Positions 1 to 6,037 of a stretch of DNA of 13,017 nucleotides are shown here, piece by piece. The number at the start of each line of letters is the position of its first letter. The stretch's first letter is position 1. Made by a program: the position numbers and the translations under genes. The stretch is from Nitrospinae bacterium RIFCSPLOWO2_12_FULL_45_22 (GTDB lineage: Bacteria; 2-12-FULL-45-22). The stretch lies in NCBI GenBank assembly GCA_001803565.1, contig MHDQ01000074.1:1200-14216 (forward strand). The letters run 5' to 3'. The notes under the pieces are model-generated. The model was not told the origin of the DNA. It saw nothing but the letters and a program-made list of their open reading frames with translations, and made no database searches.

Positions 1-10
1 CTCCCTCTCT

Positions 11-53
11 TTTGGTTATTGGTTATTGGGTCATTGGTCATTTACTAATGACC
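11..53. repeat. Tandem TTGGTTA/TTGGTCA words ending in a hairpin
   Basis: The stretch 12-42 repeats a 7-base word (TTGGTTA, TTGGTTA, then TGGGTCA and TTGGTCA). The last word forms a perfect 7-bp inverted repeat, GGTCATT at 36-42 and AATGACC at 47-53, with a 4-base loop. It lies in the gene-free left edge (1-179), downstream of the minus-strand glycosyltransferase gene. No coding signal is seen in 1-179. Its role is unknown; it looks like an intergenic repeat word rather than a terminator, because no T-tract follows on either strand. Confidence 0.6.
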
Positions 54-115
54 AGTAACTGATGACGATATGTTCATCTGCGTCCAAAATTTCTATAGTG
101 TCATTGCAACTTGGT

Positions 116-184
116 ATTAGCCACAAAAATACACGAATGAGCATTAATGAAAGAAGCTGGAATTCGTGTCTATTTGTGGCTAAT
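116..184. repeat. Long imperfect inverted repeat at the 3' end of the glycosyltransferase gene
   Basis: A 23-base arm at 116-138 (starting ATTAGCCACAAAAA) is matched at 162-184 by its reverse complement with 2 mismatches, leaving a 23-base loop. The right arm covers the TAG stop codon of the glycosyltransferase gene at 180-182. In RNA it would form a stable hairpin at the end of the minus-strand transcript, so it may act as a 3' stabiliser or an imperfect terminator. The words ACACGAAT and ATTCGTGT have the look of dispersed intergenic repeats. Confidence 0.7.
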
Positions 185-1247
185 CAGTTATCATTTCTAT
201 ATAGACTTTTAATTGGGGAAGGAGCTTCTCTTTGTCGAAATCTTTTAGTCTGGCCGATTGGTTTTCTATTATCCTTTCCCTTAAGCCTTGATCCTTTAAG
301 ATTGTATCTACCAACTCAGCTAATTCTTCATACCGCTTTTCTTTAACCAATACCCCTGACCTGCCCAGGGTATAAGGTACCGCACTGGACTTAAAGGCTA
401 CAATAGGTAGCTGGAAGAACATGGCTTCTAAAAAGGGTACCCCAAAACCTTCATGCTCACTCATAGACAAAAATATGTGGCTTGAGCGATAATAGGCAAT
501 AAGCTCTTCCAGGGCTACCTGGCCGGTAAAGATAACCTGATCAAGATTTAGCTTTTTAATGAGATCTTGCAGGGCAATAAAGTATTGCTCCATGCCTTGA
601 TAAGAACCGACCAATATGAGTCGGGACCTGGGATTAATATATTTATGGTAGAAATAGAAGGTCTTAATAAGGTCTTCATATTTTTTATTAGGTACAATCC
701 TACCTACATAAATGATATTGATATTCCCATCATTATATTTGCTCATTATCTCCGGAGCAGGTTGTCGGGAAAATTTAGAAAAATCCTGAATAATAGGCAG
801 AATTTCTACCCGCTTATAGCCTAATGCCTTGAGCTCTTGTAGGTTATACTCCGAGTCTGCCAGGCAGAGGAGTGGCATAGCGGAGAAGTTTTTCAATTCA
901 GCCCGGCCAGCTTCTAAGAGGTGAGTCAACTGGTGGTTAAACCCTTCGAAAAACCAATGAGGGGTTATATTATGATAGATCATTACCTTCTTATCCGGAA
1001 TCTTTTTGACATAATCCTGTATATCAGTACCTATGGAGTAATGATAGATGGTTATATTTTGGGGCGAACTGACCTCCTTATGCTCCTGGTAATAGAAACA
1101 TTCTTTACTCATACGGGGATGGATATACTGCACATAAATATTTGACTGATATCCCCATTGCCGCAAGAAATTGCGGATTTCCAGGGCATGGTTGCTGATA
1201 GCATCACCATAGTCTAGATTGGGTAACAGTTGGTGAATCTGGATCAA
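180..1247 (-). CDS. GT4-family glycosyltransferase
   Basis: This is a 355-residue retaining glycosyltransferase of the GT-B fold (Glycos_transf_1 type). The C-terminal half carries the donor-binding segment YVGRIVPNKKYEDLI (about 180-194) and the EX7E motif, seen as E266-GFGVPFL-E274, which marks GT4 enzymes and contacts the nucleotide-sugar. No signal peptide or membrane segment is visible, so it should act at the cytoplasmic face of the inner membrane. The start is TTG at 1247-1245, one base after the TAA stop of the methyltransferase gene, with a purine-rich AGAGGGG just upstream inside that gene, so the two are translationally coupled. Pairing with a coiled-coil methyltransferase suggests O-antigen or another surface polysaccharide. 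The donor and acceptor sugars cannot be read from sequence. Confidence 0.9.
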   Translation of the reverse strand: MIQIHQLLPNLDYGDAISNHALEIRNFLRQWGYQSNIYVQYIHPRMSKECFYYQEHKEVSSPQNITIYHYSIGTDIQDYVKKIPDKKVMIYHNITPHWFFEGFNHQLTHLLEAGRAELKNFSAMPLLCLADSEYNLQELKALGYKRVEILPIIQDFSKFSRQPAPEIMSKYNDGNINIIYVGRIVPNKKYEDLIKTFYFYHKYINPRSRLILVGSYQGMEQYFIALQDLIKKLNLDQVIFTGQVALEELIAYYRSSHIFLSMSEHEGFGVPFLEAMFFQLPIVAFKSSAVPYTLGRSGVLVKEKRYEELAELVDTILKDQGLRERIIENQSARLKDFDKEKLLPQLKVYIEMITD

Positions 1248-1248
1248 A

Positions 1249-2979
1249 TTATCCCCTCTTAGCTATAATGGCGTAGTCCTGGTAGCCATAAAGCACTTCA
1301 TTTATCTGATCTATGTTTCGGTTCATAAGTTCTAAGAGCCCCTGGTATTCTTTTCCCAGGCTGTTTTCTGGTATCAGCTTCTGGAGAATAAGCTCCGGGG
1401 AAAAGGGACTCAGGAAAAGGGTCTGGACTTCTTTAAAGCCTAAATATTCCAGGAGGAACCGTAAGGCTTCGGGATGCAAGGGCTTGATGTGAGAAAGATC
1501 AAGGTAGAAATTTCTGATAGCCGAAATAATACTCAACGGATTAATGGTCTCAGCAATAAAGATACCACCGGGCTGCATCTTCTGATAGCAGAGTTTAATA
1601 AATTCCTGCAGAGAAGGGCTAGGTAAGTGTTCCAGGAGTTGAGCAGCGAAGACCCCCCCAAGGGAGGAGTCTGATAATGATGTTAGATAGTCCAGGGCCT
1701 CTTTCTGCTCTACTACTAATCCCCTTTGCTGGCAATAATAAACCATGTCTTCGGAAATATCTATGCCTCTTGCGGGTATGCCTTGCTCTCTCATCAATTC
1801 TAAAAATTCTCCTCGGCCACAGCCCACATCCAATATATCAGACATACCTGAAAAATAGGGGAGATATACCTTGAACCGTTCTCTTATCTCGTCAGGTAAG
1901 CCCCGGTAAGTATGTTCGAAGAGGAAATAAGCGTGGTCCATAAGCCGCTCCTGGTGAATAACCAAACTGCGGGCTAGTTCAGGTTTTAAATGGGTTTTCT
2001 TACGTAGATCGGATAGAATGATATCTAGCCTTCGTTTTAACAGGATATTTTCTTGTTGTAGGGCAGTATATTTCTGGTAAAGGGTTAGGTGCCGATCCTT
2101 CAACTGGGCAAGCTCTTTTTGCAACCCCTCATTCCATTGATCAACCTTATCAAACAGGGCCTGGTGGTGTTGTGCCAACTGTGCATGGTCTTGCCTTACC
2201 TCAGCATTCCACAAATCAACCTTATCAAACAGGGCCTGGTGGTGCTGTACCAGCTCAGCATGGTTTCGATTCAATTCAGCCTGTTGTTGTCTGGTTTCAG
2301 CATTCCAGCGATCCACTTTATTGAAGAGCTGGTCATGTTCCAGCCTCAACTGGGCATGGTCTTGTCTGGTCTCAGCATTCCAGCGATCCACTTTATTGAA
2401 GAGCTGGTCATGTTCCAGTTTCAACTGGGCATGGTCTTGTCTGGTCTCAGCATTCCAGCGATCCACTTTATCGAAGAGCTGGTCATGTTCCAGTTTCAAC
2501 TGGGCATGGTCTTGCCTGGTCTCAGCATTCCACAAATCTACTTTATCAAATAACTCCTCATGCCTTTTGGTAAGGTTATTATTTTGCCCTTCTAATCCAC
2601 CAAGTTTTGCGGTTAACTGATTTATCACCCTGGTAGCGTTAGCATTAAATACCACCTGCTCACCTAATATTAGATTTATGTAAGGCTTGGTTAATCTTCG
2701 TAAGGCTTTTTTAGAGAAGATAATTACCGGCCCCAGGATTCTGCGATGGGACAGGATAGGGACTTTGTTTTTTAACTCCCAGTCAAGATTCATTTGCCGT
2801 AATTGTTCCTGAAAGCCATGATCAGCCGGGCCATGCGCAGAATCTACTTTACCATCCATCTTCTTTACCCATTCTATCTCCTCATCGGAATATACTCCTA
2901 GAGCTTTCTTTCGTCCTATGTTTTCCTTGATCTGTTCCATTATCTTTTCTACTTCTTGATCCTTAATCTCTATATCCAT
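1249..2979 (-). CDS. Class I SAM methyltransferase with a tandem-repeat coiled coil
   Basis: This is a 576-residue protein with three parts. Residues 1-135 are charged and without a recognised domain. Residues about 140-310 hold six or more tandem 25-residue repeats (consensus LFDKVDRWNAETRQDHAQL), predicted to be a long helix or coiled coil; one unit is extended to 32 residues. Residues about 345-576 are a Rossmann methyltransferase: motif I DVGCGRGEF at 384-392, acidic GIDIS at 405-409, then FAAQLLEHLP and a HIKPLHPEALRFLLEYLGF segment common in sugar-modifying methyltransferases. ATG at 2979 is preceded by AAGGAGGG (2990-2997 on the plus strand). A cytoplasmic methyltransferase on a rod beside a glycosyltransferase resembles WbdD, which caps and measures O-polysaccharide, although the kinase domain of WbdD is absent. 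That role is inference; the methyltransferase call is secure. Confidence 0.88.
   Translation of the reverse strand: MDIEIKDQEVEKIMEQIKENIGRKKALGVYSDEEIEWVKKMDGKVDSAHGPADHGFQEQLRQMNLDWELKNKVPILSHRRILGPVIIFSKKALRRLTKPYINLILGEQVVFNANATRVINQLTAKLGGLEGQNNNLTKRHEELFDKVDLWNAETRQDHAQLKLEHDQLFDKVDRWNAETRQDHAQLKLEHDQLFNKVDRWNAETRQDHAQLRLEHDQLFNKVDRWNAETRQQQAELNRNHAELVQHHQALFDKVDLWNAEVRQDHAQLAQHHQALFDKVDQWNEGLQKELAQLKDRHLTLYQKYTALQQENILLKRRLDIILSDLRKKTHLKPELARSLVIHQERLMDHAYFLFEHTYRGLPDEIRERFKVYLPYFSGMSDILDVGCGRGEFLELMREQGIPARGIDISEDMVYYCQQRGLVVEQKEALDYLTSLSDSSLGGVFAAQLLEHLPSPSLQEFIKLCYQKMQPGGIFIAETINPLSIISAIRNFYLDLSHIKPLHPEALRFLLEYLGFKEVQTLFLSPFSPELILQKLIPENSLGKEYQGLLELMNRNIDQINEVLYGYQDYAIIAKRG
2130..2570. 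repeat. 75-bp in-frame tandem repeats inside the methyltransferase gene
   Basis: On the plus strand the word CATTCCA recurs at 2130, 2205, 2301, 2376, 2451 and 2526. The spacings are 75, 96, 75, 75 and 75. The units starting at 2301, 2376 and 2451 are nearly identical in DNA (only a few base changes), which points to recent unequal crossover or slippage. The 96-base interval is 75 plus 21, that is seven extra codons. All lengths are multiples of three, so copy-number change would lengthen or shorten the coiled coil without breaking the reading frame. Confidence 0.9.
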
Positions 2980-3216
2980 GACAAAGAACCCTCCTTAATT
3001 GCTTAGAAGGCCCCCCTGGCCCCTACGTGCCACAATAAACAACATTAAACAAAAATAATATGTAAAATGAAGTAACAGTTACAATTATTCAATAACCCAA
3101 GCCTAAGCCTAATCTTATCATTATAGGGAGGGGTAAAGCAAGCGGCTTTCTGTCTCTTCAGTGATAAGAATACTTGAATTCAAGGGGAAAAAAGTATAAA
3201 CTTGTGGATTATTAAG

Positions 3217-3266
3217 AATTTTGTTTGAGCAAAATTTAGAGACAAAAGTTTTTCCCTAAAACTTTT
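3217..3266. repeat. Two adjacent A/T-rich hairpins
   Basis: The first is AATTTTG (3217-3223) with CAAAATT (3230-3236), a 7-bp stem and 6-base loop. The second is AAAAGTTTT (3244-3252) with AAAACTTTT (3258-3266), a perfect 9-bp stem and loop TCCCT. Both lie just before the composite element at 3277. The second has a short T-run in each arm but no GC-rich stem, so it is not a convincing terminator. Confidence 0.55.
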
Positions 3267-3276
3267 CAGACATTTA

Positions 3277-3397
3277 GCCACAGAGTCACGGAGGACACAG
3301 AGTAACAGCAGGGCCTTGCCCTGCCATAAAGGTAAAGGTTTAAGCAGAGCAAGGCTCTGCAACTACCCTTCCTCTGAGTTATCTGGGCCTCTGTGGC
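3277..3397. repeat. MITE-like composite inverted-repeat element
   Basis: Outer 9-bp inverted repeats, GCCACAGAG (3277-3285) and CTCTGTGGC (3389-3397), enclose two perfect internal hairpins: GCAGGGC-CTT-GCCCTGC (3308-3324) and GCAGAGC-AAG-GCTCTGC (3344-3360). The two hairpins are near copies of each other. The 121-bp size, nested symmetry and absence of coding potential recall a miniature repeat or REP-type element. No clear target-site duplication is visible, so mobility is unproven. Confidence 0.6.
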
Positions 3398-3691
3398 AAT
3401 ATTAAAAAAGCTACTATCTCTCTAAACTGGGGAAAATTTAATGTCTCTTTGCAGACTTAAAAAGGCTATAAACAAAATTCCTGTCAAGAAAGACTGGAGG
3501 AGGTGATGAGCTGACAAAGGGTTTTGCTCTAGCAATAAGAAATTCCCTTCTGTAATTACTTGCCACAGAGACAGAGGGTGGAGAGAGAAAACTTTTTATA
3601 CTCCGTGTTCTCGGTATTTAAGTTTTTTGTTCCCTGCAAACTGTGGTGAGAAAGGCTTACTATTAATTTTCTAAAAAGGAGGTTAAAAGGC

Positions 3692-4246
3692 ATGATAATA
3701 TATCGCTTAAAGAAATATCAACTTTTTCTCTTATCCTTTATTATTTTATCCCTTTTCGGAACAGCTAGTTGTGCAAAAAAAGGCAAGGTAAAACCCGGAA
3801 CAACGGCTGGTATTGAGGGTCCATCAGCCTTAGAAGAAGAGGAGCTTGGGGAGCTGGAGGCAAAGGGGCCAGGGGGATTAGAAGAAGCCGAAGGAGCCGT
3901 TATGCCGGCGGAGGGGTTGGGAGATGTATATTTCGATTATGACAAAGCTATTATTGGATCCGAGCATAGGGCTACCCTAGAAAAAAATGCTCAATGGTTA
4001 AAAGCTAACGCACAAACCAAGATTTTGATTGAAGGACATTGTGATGAACGGGGTACTATAGAATATAATCTGGCACTAGGTGATAGGAGGGCCAATGCGG
4101 CCAGGGATTATCTGATATCTCTCGGTATTGATCCATCAAGGATAGCTACTATCAGCTATGGGGAGGAAAAACCTTTTGACCCTGGGCATAATGAAGAGGT
4201 ATGGTCACAAAATAGACGGGCCCATTTTGTGTTAACTAATAAATAG
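3692..4246 (+). CDS. pal: Pal-like OmpA-family peptidoglycan-associated lipoprotein
   Basis: This is a 184-residue outer-membrane lipoprotein. A basic N-terminus and hydrophobic stretch end at a lipobox-like GTASC with the acylated cysteine at 27. An acidic, low-complexity linker (about 33-77) leads to an OmpA-C domain (about 78-182). The peptidoglycan-binding core is clear: VYFDYDKAII, then ILIEGHCDERG (111-121), NLALGDRRANAARDYL (126-141) and NRRAHFV near the end. In Pal and OmpA the matching Asp and Arg hold the meso-diaminopimelate side chain. ATG 3692 has AAAAAGGAGG upstream. Pal normally follows tolB in a tol-pal operon; here no tol gene is adjacent. The lipobox has Thr rather than Leu at -3, a mild departure. 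A generic OmpA-family lipoprotein is the alternative. Confidence 0.88.
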   Translation: MIIYRLKKYQLFLLSFIILSLFGTASCAKKGKVKPGTTAGIEGPSALEEEELGELEAKGPGGLEEAEGAVMPAEGLGDVYFDYDKAIIGSEHRATLEKNAQWLKANAQTKILIEGHCDERGTIEYNLALGDRRANAARDYLISLGIDPSRIATISYGEEKPFDPGHNEEVWSQNRRAHFVLTNK

Positions 4247-4272
4247 GCGTCTCCATTACATTTCGATATCTA

Positions 4273-4294
4273 CCAATAGGAGAGCCCTTATTGG
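4273..4294 (+). terminator. Weak hairpin after the pal-like gene
   Basis: CCAATA (4273-4278) pairs with TATTGG (4289-4294), and the inner bases can add GG/CC pairs. It sits 27 bases past the stop codon. No T-tract follows, so it is at best a poor intrinsic terminator or a 3' stabilising hairpin. Confidence 0.3.
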
Positions 4295-4362
4295 TCTCAC
4301 CACCGAGCGGCCCAAATTACCCCTTTACAATAGAGCTATGGGTGCGATAGAGAAAAATTTTA

Positions 4363-4391
4363 TTGACAGCCCATAGATAATGGTTTAGCAT
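4363..4391 (+). promoter_or_regulatory. Sigma70-type promoter for the zinc-repeat and lipoprotein genes
   Basis: TTGACA (4363-4368) and TAGCAT (4386-4391) are separated by exactly 17 bases. The -35 box is perfect and the -10 box matches TATAAT at four of six positions. Transcription would start near 4398, about 90 bases before the zinc-repeat start codon. A perfect 7-bp inverted repeat, CTATGGG (4336-4342) and CCCATAG (4370-4376), places its right arm in the spacer, a position where a repressor could act. That operator idea is inference. Confidence 0.55.
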
Positions 4392-4436
4392 AAAAAAAAC
4401 TCAGAGGGAACGCTTCCCAGCTTAATTAATAGAAGG

Positions 4437-4463
4437 GAGGGAAACAATCCCTCATTATTTTTT
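4437..4463 (+). terminator. Terminator- or attenuator-like hairpin in a leader
   Basis: GAGGGA (4437-4442) pairs with TCCCTC (4448-4453) around a 5-base loop and is followed by ATTATTTTTT. It lies between the 4363 promoter and the start codon at 4489, so it could attenuate this transcript. An upstream hairpin GGGAA/TTCCC (4406-4418) is also present. The stem is only 6 bp, so the effect may be small. Confidence 0.4.
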
Positions 4464-4488
4464 AGTGCTGACTGGAAGGAGAGGACAG

Positions 4489-4746
4489 ATGACATCCCAT
4501 AAAGGGAAAAATCTTTACGTATGTAGGACTTGTGGTATAGCTACAGTAGGGACAGGTCATCTGTGTGACCCAGCGCCATTGCCTAAAGAAGAGGCCTTTA
4601 ATTGTGACTATTGTGGGAAGATTGTTACCAATCCCCGGCATATTTGCAAACCTATGGCCTTAAAAGCCGAATATAACTGTAAGATTTGTGGTCGGGTTTC
4701 AGACCGACAGGATAAACTGTGTGACCCGCATAAGATGGAAGGGTAG
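4489..4746 (+). CDS. Small protein with three CxxCG zinc-binding repeats
   Basis: An 85-residue protein built from three tandem copies of one unit: CRTCG...GHLCDP, CDYCG...RHICKP and CKICG...KLCDP. Each has CxxCG, a gap of about eight residues and a final Cys followed by Asp/Lys-Pro; the first two also have His two residues before that Cys, and the third has Lys there. The pattern fits one zinc per unit (CCHC, or CCC in the last). No signal peptide or other domain is visible, so it should be cytoplasmic. I prefer ATG 4489, seven bases after AAGGAG (4476-4481), over an in-frame GTG at 4465. It lies between envelope genes and may share a transcript with the lipoproteins downstream. Function is unknown; nucleic-acid or protein binding are possibilities only. 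Confidence 0.8.
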   Translation: MTSHKGKNLYVCRTCGIATVGTGHLCDPAPLPKEEAFNCDYCGKIVTNPRHICKPMALKAEYNCKICGRVSDRQDKLCDPHKMEG

Positions 4747-4834
4747 GGAGATTTATTTTTTGTAAGTAGCGTACCAAAAAAGTATAGGTTTTTTTAATAA
4801 GATTAATTTTTGACAGGGAAGGAGGTGATAGAGG

Positions 4835-5155
4835 GTGCTCAGAAGAGATAATATTAGATTATTTATGGTGTGCGGACTGGTGTTGGTTTTTATGTGTACT
4901 TTGACAACAGGCTGTACCTGGCGCAGTCACGGCATTAAGGCAAAAGATGAGGCATTAGCGGCTGCCCAGAAGGCAGATGCGGCTGCCCAGAAGGCGATGG
5001 AGGCTGCACAAAAGATTGAAGCCTCTGCCGGCACTATAAAAGAATCAGCCGATAAAACTGAAGCGGCTGCTTCGAAGGCGGAGGATGCGGCAAACCGGGC
5101 AGAAACAGCCGCCGAAAAGACCGAGGCTATCTTTGACAAATTGGGCAGGAAGTAA
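4835..5155 (+). CDS. Lpp-like alanine-zipper lipoprotein, copy A1
   Basis: A 106-residue lipoprotein. The signal peptide ends in a lipobox (TLTTGC, Cys 27). The mature part is an almost unbroken run of heptads such as ADAAAQK, AEDAANR and AETAAEK with Ala at both core positions, an alanine-zipper helix, and it ends LGRK. Braun lipoprotein (Lpp) and OprI have the same plan, and the last Lys of Lpp is joined to peptidoglycan by L,D-transpeptidases; Lpp ends YRK. The GTG start at 4835 lies nine bases after GGAGG in a near-perfect AAGGAGGTGAT site. It is the first of four tandem paralogues and is closest to A2 (5642), sharing the IF-K-LGRK end. Trimer formation and covalent attachment are inferred from the family, not shown here. 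Confidence 0.85.
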   Translation: MLRRDNIRLFMVCGLVLVFMCTLTTGCTWRSHGIKAKDEALAAAQKADAAAQKAMEAAQKIEASAGTIKESADKTEAAASKAEDAANRAETAAEKTEAIFDKLGRK

Positions 5156-5164
5156 ATCTGCTAA

Positions 5165-5189
5165 GGGCTGGGTTCAACCGATCCAGCCC
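5165..5189 (+). repeat. Hairpin between lipoproteins A1 and B1
   Basis: GGGCTGG (5165-5171) pairs perfectly with CCAGCCC (5183-5189). The left part, AAGGGCTGGGTTCAACC, recurs with one change at 5981-5997 between A2 and B2. There is no T-tract, so it may serve as an mRNA processing or stability element that sets relative amounts of the two lipoproteins. Confidence 0.6.
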
Positions 5190-5232
5190 CTACCTCTGTC
5201 TCCGAGAGGCAGCAGAAAGGAGGGGATTTTTG

Positions 5233-5547
5233 GTGCAGTTAAGAAAATTAACAGCCATTATTGTGCTTCTAGGATTTCTATTGGCTAATTTAACAGCTTG
5301 TTGCCCAAAATGGCGTAAAGAGACCCTAAAGGCGAGGGATGATGCTATTGCAGCAGCGGCTAAGACCGAAGAAGTCTCAAATAAAGCATTAGGGGCTGCT
5401 TTAGACTTAGAATCCTCGATTCAAGGGGTTAATGATGCTGCCCAGCGGGCAGAAAATGCTGCCACACGGGCAGTAACCGCGGCTGACAAGGCTGAAGCGA
5501 TAGTAGGAAAGATGGAAAAAGCCTTTGAAAAAAGAGGGAGAAAATAA
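5233..5547 (+). CDS. Lpp-like alanine-zipper lipoprotein, copy B1
   Basis: A 104-residue lipoprotein with a hydrophobic signal and lipobox-like NLTAC, followed by a second Cys (ACCPKWRK). The acylated residue is probably the first of the two. The mature helix has heptads such as AENAATR and AEAIVGK and ends EKRGRK, with the terminal Lys in place for attachment to peptidoglycan as in Lpp. Its core is less purely Ala than the A copies (Val, Leu, Ile and Met appear). GTG 5233 lies nine bases after GGAGG, the spacing used by its siblings; a TTG at 5230 is directly adjacent and possible. It is closest to B2 (6038): both have a CxxxWRKE segment after the lipobox and AQRAENAA or GQRAENAA in the helix. 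Confidence 0.83.
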   Translation: MQLRKLTAIIVLLGFLLANLTACCPKWRKETLKARDDAIAAAAKTEEVSNKALGAALDLESSIQGVNDAAQRAENAATRAVTAADKAEAIVGKMEKAFEKRGRK

Positions 5548-5595
5548 TTTAATCGTATAGGAATTTTCATTTTAATAATGCGGTTTTGTGGTAGT

Positions 5596-5613
5596 CGCAG
5601 GTTTTAGCCTGCG
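5596..5613 (+). repeat. CGCAGG/CCTGCG hairpin between the two lipoprotein pairs
   Basis: CGCAGG (5596-5601) and CCTGCG (5608-5613) form a perfect 6-bp stem with loop TTTTAG. It sits between the A1-B1 and A2-B2 pairs, with a few T residues after it (TTAATTT). A weak terminator or processing site is possible. Confidence 0.45.
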
Positions 5614-5641
5614 TTAATTTAAAGAAAGGAGGTGAGATTTG

Positions 5642-5971
5642 GTGATTAGATTACATAATATTAAAGGATTAATGGTTTGTATATTGCTGGTGGCTTTTAT
5701 GGTAGCTTTGAACACGGGCTGCTCCTGGCGGGGTCATGTCAACGATGCCATGAAGGCCAAGGATGATGCCGTAGCAGCGGCTGATAAAGCTGAAGCGGCT
5801 GCGCAGAAGGCGGCGGATGCTGCTCAAAAGATTGAGACTTCTGCAGCAACCTTAAAAGAAACGGCTGATAAAGCTGAAGCGGCTGCTTCCGGGGCAGAAG
5901 ATGCGGCAAACCGGGCAGAAACCGCGGCAGAAAAAGCGGAAGCTATCTTTAGTAAATTAGGTAGAAAATAA
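5642..5971 (+). CDS. Lpp-like alanine-zipper lipoprotein, copy A2
   Basis: A 109-residue lipoprotein and the second A copy. The lipobox reads ALNTGC. The mature part has eight consecutive clean heptads (AEAAAQK, AADAAQK, IETSAAT, LKETADK, AEAAASG, AEDAANR, AETAAEK, AEAIFSK) ending LGRK. Core positions are Ala with two bulky exceptions, Ile and Leu. A1 has the same heptad count and the same C-terminus, so the pair are recent paralogues. GTG 5642 lies nine bases after GGAGG in AAAGGAGGTGAG; TTG 5639 is the alternative. The role is probably an Lpp-like outer-membrane to peptidoglycan tether. Confidence 0.85.
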   Translation: MIRLHNIKGLMVCILLVAFMVALNTGCSWRGHVNDAMKAKDDAVAAADKAEAAAQKAADAAQKIETSAATLKETADKAEAAASGAEDAANRAETAAEKAEAIFSKLGRK

Positions 5972-5974
5972 ACC

Positions 5975-6004
5975 TAGGCAAGGGCTGGATTCAACCCTTG
6001 CCTA
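5975..6004 (+). repeat. Hairpin between lipoproteins A2 and B2
   Basis: TAGGCAAGGG (5975-5984) pairs perfectly with CCCTTGCCTA (5995-6004), a 10-bp stem with a 10-base loop. It holds AAGGGCTGGATTCAACC, shared with the A1-B1 spacer, but pairs through different flanking bases. The hairpin therefore exists at both duplicated junctions with different pairing partners. Confidence 0.65.
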
Positions 6005-6037
6005 CCGCTACGATGAGAAAAAGGGAGGTGTGCCGAA

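Larger units (their letters stand above)
2980..3691. other. 712-bp gene-free divergent region
   Basis: This spacer separates the minus-strand methyltransferase from the plus-strand pal-like gene and must hold both promoters. I see no gene with a ribosome binding site or family-like protein. It contains a 12-bp perfect palindrome CTTGAATTCAAG (3173-3184), two A/T-rich hairpins (3217-3236 and 3244-3266), and a composite inverted-repeat element (3277-3397). A second GCCACAGAG word lies at 3562-3570. No promoter with good boxes and spacing stood out. The AAAAAGGAGG ahead of the pal-like start at 3692 is a strong ribosome binding site. Confidence 0.6.

Noticed and set aside
2089-2553. Long plus-strand open frame opposite the methyltransferase repeats
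   Set aside because: It is the antisense of the 75-bp tandem repeat; its own repetition follows from the real gene, and it has no ribosome binding site.
2130-2570. Regularly spaced repeats as a CRISPR array
   Set aside because: The units are contiguous, 75 bp, in frame and translated into a coiled coil; there are no unique spacers and no cas genes.
3180-3362. 60-residue minus-strand frame in the 712-bp spacer
   Set aside because: It runs across the hairpins and the composite repeat, has no ribosome binding site and resembles no family.
5085-5288. Plus-strand frame spanning the A1-B1 junction
   Set aside because: It overlaps two well-supported lipoprotein genes in another frame and reads through the intergenic hairpin.
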